DNA of 64,000 nt from Rhizobacter koreensis (GCF_013366375.1 NZ_JABWMJ010000012.1:1-64000); one strand, 5' to 3'. Positions 44,169-53,880 are shown, counted from the first letter of the stretch. Notes: generated from the letters alone by a model not told the origin. Translations and numbers: made by a program.

Positions 44169-44330
44169 GCGTGCATCATCGCGCACCGGCCGCGGGCAGC
44201 CTCGGCCGCTGTTGCAGACGACGCGCGTCGGCCATGGCGCCCACCGCGGGTGCACCTCGAGGACCTCGGCATCGGCACCGAATGCATCGACGGGACGGTG
44301 ACGCGGCGCTGAGCGGCCGAGGGTGGATGG

Positions 44331-44407
44331 TGGCCAGCCCGGAGGGACTCGAACCCCCGACATCCGACTTAGAAGGTCGGTGCTCTATCCAGTTGAGCTA
44401 CGGGCTG
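44331..44407 (-). tRNA. tRNA-Arg (anticodon UCU)
   Basis: Read leftward the 77-nt cloverleaf starts CAGCCCG, has D-arm GCTC...GAGC, anticodon stem CCGAC/GTCGG with loop CTTCTAA (anticodon TCT), T-arm GGGGG-TTCGAGT-CCCTC with one G-U pair, and 3' CGGGCTG-G-CCA. The CCA is encoded. It reads AGA codons. Confidence 0.95.
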
Positions 44408-44615
44408 TGCAGGAACGGGTCGGGAAGCCTCTCGGCGCCGATGGCGGTGACCGGGGCGGCCGACGTCGCCGCGGCGTCGACTCGCGCCGACCCCGAAAGC
44501 CAGCGGGCGATTCTAGGTCGCCGTCGTTCGGAGCGCCGAGCTGGCGGCTCGACCACTTGTTCGACGAACGCAGCGCCCCGTGCGCTGCGCCCATCCTCAC
44601 GCTACGCTCGCGCCG

Positions 44616-45212
44616 ATGAACCATCCGCTCCGCTGTCGCTGCGGCGCCTTGCGCGGGCACCTCGTGCTGCCGGCGACCGCCGCGCGCGCCGTCTGCTACT
44701 GCAAGGACTGCCAGGCCTATGCGCATTTCCTCGGTGATCCCGGGCGCGTGCTCGACGCCGCCGGCGGCAGCGACATCGTCGCGATCGCGCCCTCGCGCGT
44801 GCGCCTCGAGCAGGGCCTCGAGCGCCTCGCGTGCATGTCGCTCTCGCCGCGCGGCCTGCTGCGCTGGTACGCGGGCTGTTGCATGACGCCGATCGGCAAC
44901 ACGCCGCGCGACGCGCGCGTGCACTACCTCGGCCTCGTGCACAGCTGCCTCGACGAGCAGCCGCTCGATGCCGCGTTCGGAGCGGCGCGGGTGCGCATCA
45001 ACACAGGGTCGGCACGCCGCAAGGTGACGGCGACGCCGGTTGCCGCTACCGTCGCGATGCTGCGCCTGCTGCGCGTCATGGTCCCCGCGCGCTGGAGCGG
45101 GCGCTGGCGCCGCAACCCGTTCTTCGATGACAGCGGCGTGCCCGCGCGCGAGCCGCAGGTGATCGACGCCGCCGAACGTGCGCGACTCACGGCCGCGGTG
45201 CAGGCGTCCTGA
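44616..45212 (+). CDS. GFA-like zinc-binding conserved protein (DUF6151-like)
   Basis: A 198-residue protein starting MNHPLRCRCGALRGHLVLPA with CRCG and CYCKDCQAYAHFLG, the zinc-ligand spacing of the glutathione-dependent formaldehyde-activating (GFA/Mss4) fold. Two further cysteines occur in YAGCCMTPIGNTP. The C-terminal half reads AATVAMLRLLRVMVPARWSG, RRNPFFD. Enzyme activity is unknown. It starts 209 bp after tRNA-Arg and is oriented away from it. Confidence 0.8.
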   Translation: MNHPLRCRCGALRGHLVLPATAARAVCYCKDCQAYAHFLGDPGRVLDAAGGSDIVAIAPSRVRLEQGLERLACMSLSPRGLLRWYAGCCMTPIGNTPRDARVHYLGLVHSCLDEQPLDAAFGAARVRINTGSARRKVTATPVAATVAMLRLLRVMVPARWSGRWRRNPFFDDSGVPAREPQVIDAAERARLTAAVQAS

Positions 45213-45278
45213 GCGTCGAACCTGCTCGATGCGAGCGATCCGCGCGTTCGCTCCACACCCACCCTTCGGACACTCGCG

Positions 45279-45554
45279 ATGAGCATCGAACTCACGAAGG
45301 AAGACCGCCAGCAGGCCATCCTCTCGATCGAACGCTGGTTCCGCGAGAACATGGACGAGCCGGCCGGCAACGTCACCGCGGGCGCACTGCTCGGCTTCAT
45401 GCTCGAGGAGATCGGCCCCAGCATCTACAACAAGGCCGTCGCCGACGTGCAGGAGCGCCTGCACGCGCGTGTCGCCGAGCTCGACTTCGAGGTCCACGAG
45501 GACGAGTTCGTCTACTGGCGCAAGCACGACGCGAAGACGCCGCGCCGGCGCTGA
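45279..45554 (+). CDS. DUF2164 family protein
   Basis: A 91-residue protein. The segments IELTKEDRQQAILSIERWFR, GFMLEEIGPSIYNKAVADVQ and LDFEVHEDEFVYW are the DUF2164 signature. Function unknown; proteins of this family are small, acidic and cytosolic. Confidence 0.9.
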   Translation: MSIELTKEDRQQAILSIERWFRENMDEPAGNVTAGALLGFMLEEIGPSIYNKAVADVQERLHARVAELDFEVHEDEFVYWRKHDAKTPRRR

Positions 45555-45608
45555 TCGGTCCGCTTCCCCGTTGCGGCGCTGCCGCGTTTCACCCCCGGAG
45601 AGTCAACG

Positions 45609-45980
45609 ATGAAGAGCAACCCTGTCGGCTGGTTCGAGATCTACGTGGAGGACAGCGGGCGCGCCCGCGCCTTCTACGAGGCCGTGCTCGGGACGACGCT
45701 CGAGCAGCTGCCGAGCCCCGAGATCGAGATGTGGGCATTCCCCAGCAGCCGCGAGGCGACGGGCGCCGCCGGCGCGCTGGTCCGCATGGACGGCATGCCC
45801 GCGGGCGGCAACAGCACGATCGTCTACTTCATGTGCGACGACTGCGCGATCGAGGAAGGCCGCGCCGCCGCCAATGGCGGTCAGGTCCACAAGCCCAAGA
45901 TGTCGATCGGGCCGTACGGCTTCATCTCGCTGGTGACCGATACCGAGGGCAACATGATCGGGCTGCATTCGATGCAGTAG
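45609..45980 (+). CDS. VOC/glyoxalase-fold protein
   Basis: A 123-residue single-module VOC protein. It opens NPVGWFEIYVEDSGRARAFY, EAVLGTTLEQL, and ends GPYGFISLVTDTEGNMIGLH. This matches glyoxalase-like proteins often called YP_ or VOC family with PhnB/bleomycin-resistance fold. Metal ligands are not clearly arranged. GGAG lies before ATG at 45609. Confidence 0.9.
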   Translation: MKSNPVGWFEIYVEDSGRARAFYEAVLGTTLEQLPSPEIEMWAFPSSREATGAAGALVRMDGMPAGGNSTIVYFMCDDCAIEEGRAAANGGQVHKPKMSIGPYGFISLVTDTEGNMIGLHSMQ

Positions 45981-46066
45981 CGACGCGCTCGCCCGTCTCG
46001 GCTCGTGCGAACGGACGCGCGGGCCGGCTGCTTGCCGTGCGCTCGCGCACGACGAAAGGAGCAACG

Positions 46067-47452
46067 ATGAGCGATGCGATCCACGAGTTCAGGACCGTCG
46101 ACCCCGCGACGCTCGAGCCCGGGCGCTCGTATCCGGGGCACAGCGCGCAGCAGGCGGCCGAAGCAGCGGCACGCGCCGCCGCGGCGCAGCGGGCCTGGCG
46201 GCGCACCGGGTTCGACGAGCGTGCGCGGCTGATGCGCGCGGCCGGCGCGGTGCTGCGCAAGCGCCGCGACGAGTACGCCGATCTGATGACGCGCGAGATG
46301 GGCAAGACCGTCACCGACGGTCGCGCCGAGGTCGAGAAGTGCGCGGGGGCCTGCGAGCACTTCGCAGCCCATGCCGAGCGGTACCTGGCGCGCCAGCCCG
46401 TCGACATCGAAGGCACCAACGCGTTCGTCACCTTCAACCCGCTCGGCGTGGTGCTCGCCGTGATGCCGTGGAACTTCCCGTTCTGGCAGGTGTTCCGCTT
46501 CGCCGCGCCCGCGCTGATGGCGGGCAACGGCGGCGTGCTCAAGCACGCGAGCAACGCGCCGGGCTGTGCGCTCGCGATCGAGTCCGTCTTTCGCGAGGCC
46601 GGCTTCCCGGAGGGCCTGTTCGCGACGGTGCTGGTCCGGAGCGAGGCGATCGAGGCATTGATCGGCGACCCGAACATCGCCGCCGTCACGCTGACCGGCA
46701 GCGTGGCGGCGGGCCGCAGCGTCGCCGCGATCGCGGGCGGTCGGCTCAAGAAGTGCGTGCTCGAGCTCGGCGGTTCCGACGCCTACCTGGTGCTCGAGGA
46801 CGCCGACGCCGCGGCCGCTGCGAAGGTCTGCGCCGCGGCGCGGATGGTGAACGCCGGTCAGAGTTGCATCGCCGGCAAGCGCTTCATCGTCGTCAAGCCG
46901 CTGCGCGAGGCGTTCGAGGCGGCTCTCGTCGAGGCGATGCGCGGCTACGTGATCGGCGACCCGCGCGATGCGGCGACCCGGCTCGGCCCGCTGCAAAGCG
47001 TCGATGCGCGCGACCAGGTGCACGAGCAGGTGCAGCGCAGCGTCGCCGGCGGCGCCCGGCTGCTGCTCGGCGGACAGGTGCCCGATCGCCCGGGCGCGTG
47101 GTACCCGGCGACGGTGCTCACCGACGTGCGGTCCGGCCAGCCGGCGCACGACGAGGAGGTGTTCGGCCCGGTGGCCGCGGTGATCGAGGCCGCCGACGAG
47201 GCTGACGCCATCCGGATCGCCAATGCCAGCGAGTTCGGCCTCGGCTCGGGCGTGCTGACGCGCGACCTGGCGCGCGGCGAGCGCATCGCGGCGGAGGAAC
47301 TCGACGCCGGCATGAGCTTCGTCAACGACAACGTTCGCTCCGATTCCCGGATGCCGTTCGGCGGCGTCAAGCACTCGGGCTTCGGCCGCGAGTGCGCCGA
47401 CTTCGGCATTCGCGAATTCGTCAACGTGAAGTCGGTGCAGGTGAAGGGATAG
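46067..47452 (+). CDS. NAD(P)-dependent aldehyde dehydrogenase (succinate-semialdehyde dehydrogenase-like)
   Basis: A 461-residue aldehyde dehydrogenase. PLGVVLAVMPWNFPFWQVFR and VTLTGSVAAGRSVAAIAGG bind the cofactor, the general-base Glu lies in CVLELGGSDAYLVLED, and the nucleophile Cys in MVNAGQSCIAGKRFIVVK. The short N-terminus and MPWNFPFWQ motif resemble GabD2/Sad-type succinate-semialdehyde dehydrogenases. ATG at 46067 follows AAAGGAGCAACG. Confidence 0.92.
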   Translation: MSDAIHEFRTVDPATLEPGRSYPGHSAQQAAEAAARAAAAQRAWRRTGFDERARLMRAAGAVLRKRRDEYADLMTREMGKTVTDGRAEVEKCAGACEHFAAHAERYLARQPVDIEGTNAFVTFNPLGVVLAVMPWNFPFWQVFRFAAPALMAGNGGVLKHASNAPGCALAIESVFREAGFPEGLFATVLVRSEAIEALIGDPNIAAVTLTGSVAAGRSVAAIAGGRLKKCVLELGGSDAYLVLEDADAAAAAKVCAAARMVNAGQSCIAGKRFIVVKPLREAFEAALVEAMRGYVIGDPRDAATRLGPLQSVDARDQVHEQVQRSVAGGARLLLGGQVPDRPGAWYPATVLTDVRSGQPAHDEEVFGPVAAVIEAADEADAIRIANASEFGLGSGVLTRDLARGERIAAEELDAGMSFVNDNVRSDSRMPFGGVKHSGFGRECADFGIREFVNVKSVQVKG

Positions 47453-47510
47453 CGATGCGGCGACTCCTTGCTCGCGCGCGCCGCGCGTCGCCTCCCCGGA
47501 GGGTCCGGCG

Positions 47511-48362
47511 ATGTTGAGTCGCCGCACCTGTCTGGCCGCCCTGCCTTCTCTGGCGAGCTGGCCGGCGTGGGCGGCGGTGGCCTCGGAACTCGAGGCCTAT
47601 GAACGCACGACCGGGGGACGCGTCGGCATGCATGCCGAGAACCTCGCCAGCGGCGCCACGCTCGCGTGGCGCGCCGACCAGCGCTTTCTCATGTGCAGCA
47701 CGTTCAAGGCCTCGCTCGCCGCCCTCGTGCTCCAGCGCGTCGACGCGAAGCGCATGACGCTCGAGCAGACCATTCGGTACGGCGCGGCCGATCTCCACGA
47801 GCACGCGCCGCTCGCGCGCGAGAACCTCGCCAAGGGCGCGCTCTCGATCGCCGAGCTGTGCCGGGGCGCGGTCGAGCTCAGCGACAACACCTGCGCCAAC
47901 CTCCTGCTCGCGCGGGTCGGCGGACCGCCGGCGCTCACGGCGTTCTGGCGCGCCATCGGCGACACGGTCTCGCGGCTCGACGACGGCGAGCCGCTGCTGA
48001 ACCGCACGCCGCCGGGGCGACCGGAGAACACCACCACACCGGCGGCAATGGCGACGACCTTGCGCCGCATGGTCCTGGGCGACGTGCTCGCGCCGCCCTC
48101 GCGCGAGCGGCTCACGCAGTGGATGCTGAACTGCCGCACCGGCGCCAACCGCCTGCGCGCCGGCCTGCCGCCGGGCTGGCCGATCGCGAACCGCACCGGC
48201 AGCAACGGCAAGGACGCGAGCGGCGACATTGCCGTGATCTGGCCGGCGTCGGGAGGGCCGCTCGTGGTGAGCGTCTACACGCGCGCAGGCGCGCCGACCG
48301 CGGCGCAACTGGAGGCTCTGTACACCGGCGTCGCCCGGCTGGTCGCAAGCCAGCTGGTCTGA
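47511..48362 (+). CDS. Class A beta-lactamase
   Basis: A 283-residue serine beta-lactamase. The N-terminus SRRTCLAALPSLASWPAWA is a Tat-like or Sec signal. Catalytic motifs are MCSTFKASLAALVL (Ser70 and Lys73, with Cys at 69), SDN in AVELSDNTCANLLLAR (Ser130 loop), EPLLN in RLDDGEPLLN (Glu166), and RTG in IANRTGSNGKDASGD where most class A enzymes have KTG. Arg at 234 is typical of carbenicillinases (CARB/PSE group); Cys69 occurs in L2, KPC and SME types but the partner Cys238 is absent (Asn). It hydrolyses beta-lactams in the periplasm; no ampR-like regulator lies beside it. Confidence 0.93.
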   Translation: MLSRRTCLAALPSLASWPAWAAVASELEAYERTTGGRVGMHAENLASGATLAWRADQRFLMCSTFKASLAALVLQRVDAKRMTLEQTIRYGAADLHEHAPLARENLAKGALSIAELCRGAVELSDNTCANLLLARVGGPPALTAFWRAIGDTVSRLDDGEPLLNRTPPGRPENTTTPAAMATTLRRMVLGDVLAPPSRERLTQWMLNCRTGANRLRAGLPPGWPIANRTGSNGKDASGDIAVIWPASGGPLVVSVYTRAGAPTAAQLEALYTGVARLVASQLV

Positions 48363-48407
48363 CCGAACCGCGGCGGCGCTCCGGATGCCGCCTGCCTGAA
48401 GCATGCG

Positions 48408-51400
48408 TCAGAGCCGCGTCGCGAGCTCGTCGGCCAGGCGTCTCACGGCCTCGTGGATCGCGCGTGCGCGGTCGGCGAGTCGCTCGAGTGCGACGCTCGC
48501 CTTCAGATCGGCCTCAAGACGCATCATCTGCTCGGCGAGCGCCGACGCACCGACGCTCTGCAACGCGCTGCGCATCGAGTGACACACGGCCTGCCAGCGC
48601 AGCCGCACCTCGGTGTCGTCGCCGCTGCCGTCGAGCAACTCGGGCAGGCCGCCGCGATACGACGCGGCGAAATACTGCAGCGCGCGCTCGAGCACCGCCG
48701 GCTGGTTCGACACGTGGCGCAGCCCGGCCGCGACGTCGAGGCCGTCGACTCCTTCGAGGCGGCGCGCCAGCGACCGCTTGGCGGCGTCAGGCCGCACCGA
48801 GTCGTCGCCGCGCGCGGTGTCGCGCTGCGGCGCCGGCAGCCAGCGCAGCAGCGTGGTGAACAGCGTGTCGGGGTCGACGGGCTTGGTGACGTGGTCGTCC
48901 ATGCCGGCCGCGAGGCACGCCTCTCGATCCTCCATGAAGGCGTTCGCGGTCATCGCGATGATCGGCATTGCGAGGCCGGGCGCGGAGCGGATCGCGCGCG
49001 TAGCCTCGAGCCCGCTCATGCGCGGCATCTGCATGTCCATCAGCACGAGGTCGTAGTCGCCGGCGGTCGCCATCTCGACCGCCCGCACGCCGTCGCCCGC
49101 GGTCTCGACGACGAGGCCGACGCCGCGCAGGATCTCCTCGGCCAGCAGCCGGTTCAGCGGGTTGTCCTCGGCCAGCAGGATGCGCCGGCCGGCGTGCTCC
49201 TCGCGCAGCCGCGTCTCGGCGCTCGAGGTCGGAGCGAGCGCGTGACGTGGCACGACCCTGCGGCGCAACAGTTCGGCGAGCGCATCGTGCAAGGCCGAGC
49301 CGGTGATCGGCTTGAGCAGCACCTGCTCGTAGCCCGCCGCCGCCGCGCGTCGCACCAGCGACGGATCGTCGAACGCGGTGATCATCAGCGCCGGCGGCGT
49401 CGAGCCGCCCCACACCCGACGCAGCCGGCCGAGCGTCTCGAGCCCGTCGAGCGGCTCCATCTGCCAGTCGACGACGAGCGCGTCGTAGCCCCGTCCTTCG
49501 GCGCGCGCCTGCTGGACCCGCTCGATCGCCTCAATGCCGCTCGCGCACGCCTCGACCTCGACCTGCATCGAGCGCAGCCGCTCGCCGATGACGACCAGCG
49601 ACTCCGGCAAGTCGTCGACGAGCAGCACGCGCTGACCGCGCAGCGACACCACGCCGCCCGATGCACCCGCGCTGCCGCGGCCGAGCCGCACCGTCACCCA
49701 GAAAGTGCTGCCGGCGCCGGGCGAGCTGCTCACCCCCGCATCGCCGCCCATCGCGCGCGCCAGTTCGCGCGTGAGCGCCAGGCCGAGGCCGGTGCCGCCG
49801 TGCTGGCGCGAGATCGAGCTGTCGACCTGTTCGAACGGCTTGAACAGCACGGCCTGGCGCTCGGCGGGGATGCCCGGCCCGGTGTCCTGCACCTCGAAGC
49901 GGACCAGCATCGAGCTGTCCTCCTCGGCGACCACGCTGGCGCGCAGCCGGACCCAGCCATGCTCGGTGAACTTGACGGCGTTCGAGAGCAGGTTGATGAG
50001 GATCTGCGAGAGGCGCGTCGGGTCGCCGACGAGCCGCATCGGCAGGTCGGCGGTGTCGAGGATCAGCTCGAGGCCCTTCTCGCGCGCCTTGCCGCCGACC
50101 ATCTCGGTCGCCGACGCGACCAGCGCCTCGAGGCTGAACTCAGTCTGCTCGAGCGCCATCTTGCCGGCCTCGACCTTGGACATGTCGAGGATGTCGTTGA
50201 TCAGCTGCAGCAGGTGCTGCGCCGAGTCGTTGACCTTCTCGAGGCGGTCGCGCTGCGTCGCGTCGCTGGCCTCGCGCCGCATCAGATAGGTCAGACCGAT
50301 GATGGCGTTCATCGGCGTTCGGATCTCGTGGCTCATGTTGGCCAGGAACGCCGACTTGGCACGGCTCGCCGCCTCCGAGTCGAGGCGCGCCTTCTCGAGG
50401 TCGGTGTTCGACTGCCGCAGCTCGTCCTCGGCGATGCGGCGGGCGTCCATCTCGCGGCGGATGCTGCGGAACAGCACGAGCACCACCAGCCCCGCGAGCA
50501 GCGTGGTCGCGAGCAGCATCTGCACGGCGGCGGCGCGCTGTGCCTCCGAGCGGCTGAGGCGGCTCTCGAGCAGGCCGTGCTCGACATCGTCCATGGTGCG
50601 GATCAGTCGGCGCACCCGCTGGTCGACGTCGGAGCGCGCATACGAGGCGAGGCGCTCGCGCACCGCCGCGTCGTCGTTGGCCGCCGTGCCCAGGCGCTCG
50701 CGCAGCGCGCCCAGGTGCAGGTCGAGCCAGCCCTGCAGCGCTTCGGCGCGTGCCTGTTGCGCGGGGTTGTCGGCGACCATTTCGCGCAGGGCCGACCCGC
50801 GCGAGCGCGCCTCGAGCGAGGTCGAGTCGAGCCGGCGCTGGAACGACGGGTCGCGCGTCACCAGGAAGTTGCGCGCCGCGACCTCGGCGTCGGTGATCAC
50901 CGCGAGCAGGCGGCCGAGCTCGCCCCGCACCTGCTGGGTATGGGCGACCAGCGCCGCGGTGCTCGCGAAGTCGGCCGCCGCACGGTAGGTGACGCCGCCG
51001 CCGACGAACACCAGCAGCAGCGCCGGGATGAACGCGGCGAAGAGCAGCGCCTCGATGCGGGCGCGTTGACGGCTGGGCTGGCCGCGCGCGCGGGTCGCCA
51101 GCAGGAACGTGGCCACGCCAAGCAGGACGAACGCGAGCGCCGTGTTGAGCGCCACCGGCGGCGCCACCCGGTCGGTCACGATGTCGCTGGCGTTCCATAC
51201 ATAGCCCGTGATCGCGGTCACGCCGACGCCGGAAACCAGCCCGGACGCGACCTGCACGATGCGGGGGCCCCGGCGCAGCGCGAGCAGGCCGGTCGCCACA
51301 CCGAGCGCGACGAACGCTCCCGCCGTGTACGGCGACATGCGTCCCTTGGCGGGGTTGTAGGCGTTGCCGGTATCACGTACCAGCAACTCGTCGACGCGAA

Positions 51401-51728
51401 GGTCGACGCCCGCCAGGTACTGCCAGAGCGTGAGTGCACCGACCAGCACGACGAAGCCCGAAAGCACGAGCGCCGCGGCGCGGCGCGCGGACCGCCCTTC
51501 GTGCAGCGCCCCTCCCAGGGCGATGGCGGAGGCGAGCAGCGCGACCGCCGTGTTGGCCTTCATCTGGACCGCACCCGGGATGACGCTGCGCAGCGCCGGC
51601 ACGTCGAACGCCCAGCCGAGCAGCACGCTGACGCCCGCCAGCCCGGCGCCGAGTGCGGCGATCTGCGCGACGAAGCGCCGCCACGTCCCGTACGGGGCAA
51701 CCGGTCGGTCGAGGGTCGTGCCGTTCAA
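48408..51728 (-). CDS. Hybrid sensor histidine kinase with CHASE3, two receivers and Hpt domain
   Basis: A 1106-residue membrane kinase. Residues 1-210 hold about six helices, 235-385 a CHASE3-like sensor (VRGELGRLLAVITDAEVAAR), then a helix, HisKA with phospho-His467 (FLANMSHEIRTPMNAIIGLT), and HATPase motifs (NLLSNAVKFTEHG, HGGTGLGLALTRELARAMGG). Receiver 1 has Asp754 (ALVVDWQMEPLDGLETLGR), receiver 2 Asp898 (YDLVLMDMQMPRMSGLEATR). The Hpt has His1050 (VCHSMRSALQSVGA), with Ser-Met rather than the usual Thr-Leu after His. It should feed a phosphorelay; no separate response regulator is adjacent. The signal is unknown. Confidence 0.93.
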   Translation of the reverse strand: MNGTTLDRPVAPYGTWRRFVAQIAALGAGLAGVSVLLGWAFDVPALRSVIPGAVQMKANTAVALLASAIALGGALHEGRSARRAAALVLSGFVVLVGALTLWQYLAGVDLRVDELLVRDTGNAYNPAKGRMSPYTAGAFVALGVATGLLALRRGPRIVQVASGLVSGVGVTAITGYVWNASDIVTDRVAPPVALNTALAFVLLGVATFLLATRARGQPSRQRARIEALLFAAFIPALLLVFVGGGVTYRAAADFASTAALVAHTQQVRGELGRLLAVITDAEVAARNFLVTRDPSFQRRLDSTSLEARSRGSALREMVADNPAQQARAEALQGWLDLHLGALRERLGTAANDDAAVRERLASYARSDVDQRVRRLIRTMDDVEHGLLESRLSRSEAQRAAAVQMLLATTLLAGLVVLVLFRSIRREMDARRIAEDELRQSNTDLEKARLDSEAASRAKSAFLANMSHEIRTPMNAIIGLTYLMRREASDATQRDRLEKVNDSAQHLLQLINDILDMSKVEAGKMALEQTEFSLEALVASATEMVGGKAREKGLELILDTADLPMRLVGDPTRLSQILINLLSNAVKFTEHGWVRLRASVVAEEDSSMLVRFEVQDTGPGIPAERQAVLFKPFEQVDSSISRQHGGTGLGLALTRELARAMGGDAGVSSSPGAGSTFWVTVRLGRGSAGASGGVVSLRGQRVLLVDDLPESLVVIGERLRSMQVEVEACASGIEAIERVQQARAEGRGYDALVVDWQMEPLDGLETLGRLRRVWGGSTPPALMITAFDDPSLVRRAAAAGYEQVLLKPITGSALHDALAELLRRRVVPRHALAPTSSAETRLREEHAGRRILLAEDNPLNRLLAEEILRGVGLVVETAGDGVRAVEMATAGDYDLVLMDMQMPRMSGLEATRAIRSAPGLAMPIIAMTANAFMEDREACLAAGMDDHVTKPVDPDTLFTTLLRWLPAPQRDTARGDDSVRPDAAKRSLARRLEGVDGLDVAAGLRHVSNQPAVLERALQYFAASYRGGLPELLDGSGDDTEVRLRWQAVCHSMRSALQSVGASALAEQMMRLEADLKASVALERLADRARAIHEAVRRLADELATRL

Positions 51729-51859
51729 AGCGCGAGGGTCTTGTTCTAGTGGTCAGGTTAGCGAGAGCCGCCCCGATGCGGCGCCACCCTGGCCACGCCG
51801 GCCGGGAGCGTCATGAGGCTGGCGTCCGCGGCAGGACCTTGAACACCGTTCGTCCGTCG

Positions 51860-52079
51860 CACGAGCTTGCACCGCCCTGCCCTGCGGCCTCTCGTCGGCC
51901 TGTTCGGCGGTCCGAGGCGGCTTCAGGTCGAGCACGCCGGCGTCGAGGATCTGCGACGGGTCATCGCGCAGCACCTTCGAGTCGAGTCCCCTGGCCGAGG
52001 GCGGCAGCGTGGCCGCGAACGACTCCCGTTCGCCCGGGATCTGCTCCCTGTCCTGATCGATGAACTCGGCCAATCGCAT
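51860..52079 (-). pseudogene. Orphan N-terminal fragment of an RsbR-like or histidine-kinase sensor domain
   Basis: Starting at ATG 52079, the leftward frame reads MRLAEFIDQDREQIPGERES, FAATLPPSARGLDSKVLRDD, PSQILDAGVLDLKPPRTAEQ. This resembles the N-terminal helical domain (RsbR-N type) of many sensor kinases and sigma regulators, which usually reads FIxxNxEqIlaEWEaFA...lRDHaxqIL. Several conserved positions are changed (His to Pro after RDD, Trp lost). Family similarity ends after about 70 codons, so the rest of the gene is missing. The remaining interval 51729-52332 shows no other gene. Confidence 0.6.
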
Positions 52080-52332
52080 GGATGTCGCAGGATACGCCAG
52101 GCTATGGGTTCGCCTTGCCCCGACCTGGCATGGCCGTCGCCGCCGCCGATGCTCGGGTGATCGCCACGACGACCCCGATCGGCGAGCGCTCCCCGAGGGT
52201 GTGCCGCGGCTTGCGCGCGCCCGGAGCGGCGCCAGAATGGTCCGGCGTCGAACGGCTCGGTGCCGGCGCGGCGCCGCACGCAGCGCCCGACCGCGCCGTC
52301 GCGCATCACAACAAGACATCAGGAGACCCAGC

Positions 52333-53730
52333 ATGACGTTCTCGATCCCCATCGTGCGGTGGCTGCTCGTCGCCGTGGCCAGCGTTCTCGTCTCGTGTGC
52401 AACGCCGACCGGCAGCGCCGGCGGGCCGAAGAACGTGATCGTCCTTTACGCCGACGGCGTCGCCGCCACCCAGTGGGAGTTCGGGCGCTATTCGAGCCGC
52501 GTGCTGCGCAACGCCGGCTTCGCGGTCACCGACACGGTGTTCGCGCAGGGCAGCACCGGCTTCCTGACAACACATCCCCACGAAGCATTCGCCACCGACT
52601 CGGCGGCGACCGCGTCGGCCATGTCGACCGGGGTCAAGACGACGATCGGCGCAATCGGCGTCGGCCCCGACGGCAAGCCCGAGCGCACCGCCGCCGAAGT
52701 GGCCAAGGCCGCGGGCAAGCGGATCGGCCTCGTCACCACCGCCGAGATCTACGACGCGTCACCGGCGGCGTTCTCGGTGCACACCCGCAACCGCGCCAAC
52801 CACGCCGACATCGTCGACCAGTATTTCGCGCTCGAACCCGACGTGATGCTCGGCGGCGGCAGCGATCAGTTCCTGCCCGAGCGTGCGCCGGGAGGCAAGC
52901 GCAAGGACGGCCGCGATGTGCTCGCCGCGTTCGTCGGCAAGGGCTACGCGGTCGCGCGCACCGCGGCCGACCTGCGCGGCGTGCAGGGTTCGCGCGTGCT
53001 GGGCCTCTTCTCGGACGACGCGATGGACTTCGAGATCGACCGCGCCCCGACCACGCAGCCGTCGTACGCCGACATGGTGACCGCGGCGCTGAAGGCGCTC
53101 GAAGGCAGCCCGCGGGGCTTTTTCCTGTTCGCCGAGAACGAGAACACCGACACCGCCGGCCACCGCAACGACGCCGCCGCGCTGATGCGCGACCTCTGGG
53201 CGTTCGACGAAGGCGTGCGGGTCGCGCTCGAATTCCAGAAGCGCCACCCCGACACCCTGATCGTCGTCACCGGGGACCATGAGACGGGCGGCCTCAGCGT
53301 CACCTACGCGCAGCGCGACCTCAGGGACGTGACCTCGCGCAACCGTTTCTACTCCGCGAACGAGCACCTCAAGCTGCTCGCCGGCGTCACGATCTCGCTC
53401 GAGAAGGCGCTCGACACGCTCGGCCAGGCGCCGAGCCCCGCCGACATTGACAAGCTGGTCGGCAAGCACTTCCCGGGTTTCCGGCTCGACGACGACCTGC
53501 GCGAGGCGATCGTCAAGCGCCAGCTCCTGGAGCGCAACCACAGCTACCCGGTGCAGAACGCGCTCGGCCGCATGGTGGCGCGGCAGAGCGGCATCTACTG
53601 GGGCACCTCGGGCCACACCACCGAGCCGGTGGTGGTCGGCGCGATCGGGCCGGGCGCCGAGCGCTTTCGCGGGTATCACGACAACACCGACTTCGCGCGC
53701 ATCCTGCACGCGTTGTTCGGGCAGCCGTAG
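52333..53730 (+). CDS. Alkaline phosphatase (PhoA-type), lipoprotein
   Basis: A 465-residue alkaline phosphatase. A signal with lipobox (WLLVAVASVLVSC) suggests lipid anchoring. Metal and nucleophile motifs are NVIVLYADGVAATQ, HEAFATDSAATASAMSTGVK (Ser nucleophile), FFLFAENENTDTAGHRNDAA, VTGDHETGGLSV and WGTSGHTTEPVVV. It hydrolyses phosphomonoesters in the periplasm. ATG 52333 follows AGGAGACCCAGC. No Pho-box could be confirmed by eye. Confidence 0.92.
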   Translation: MTFSIPIVRWLLVAVASVLVSCATPTGSAGGPKNVIVLYADGVAATQWEFGRYSSRVLRNAGFAVTDTVFAQGSTGFLTTHPHEAFATDSAATASAMSTGVKTTIGAIGVGPDGKPERTAAEVAKAAGKRIGLVTTAEIYDASPAAFSVHTRNRANHADIVDQYFALEPDVMLGGGSDQFLPERAPGGKRKDGRDVLAAFVGKGYAVARTAADLRGVQGSRVLGLFSDDAMDFEIDRAPTTQPSYADMVTAALKALEGSPRGFFLFAENENTDTAGHRNDAAALMRDLWAFDEGVRVALEFQKRHPDTLIVVTGDHETGGLSVTYAQRDLRDVTSRNRFYSANEHLKLLAGVTISLEKALDTLGQAPSPADIDKLVGKHFPGFRLDDDLREAIVKRQLLERNHSYPVQNALGRMVARQSGIYWGTSGHTTEPVVVGAIGPGAERFRGYHDNTDFARILHALFGQP

Positions 53731-53880
53731 CCGGCGCGGCCGCACGGAGGTGCGCGACCGGGGATCGCCGCGGCGTCGCGCTCGTGCCGAGCCCGGAGAG
53801 CGCCGAGCACGAACGGACCCGACCGTGGTGCGCGGGCGTACCGATTGCCGCGCCCGGGCGTTCCACCCTGGAGTGCCGCG

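Noticed and set aside
44331..44407. tRNA-Arg as an integration site
   Set aside because: Flanking genes are ordinary, no integrase is near and no partial copy of the tRNA end was noticed in the window.
48453..51749. Very long open frame (over 1000 codons) on the plus strand
   Set aside because: It is antisense to the hybrid histidine kinase, whose domains are complete. High GC keeps antisense frames open; the product has no family features.
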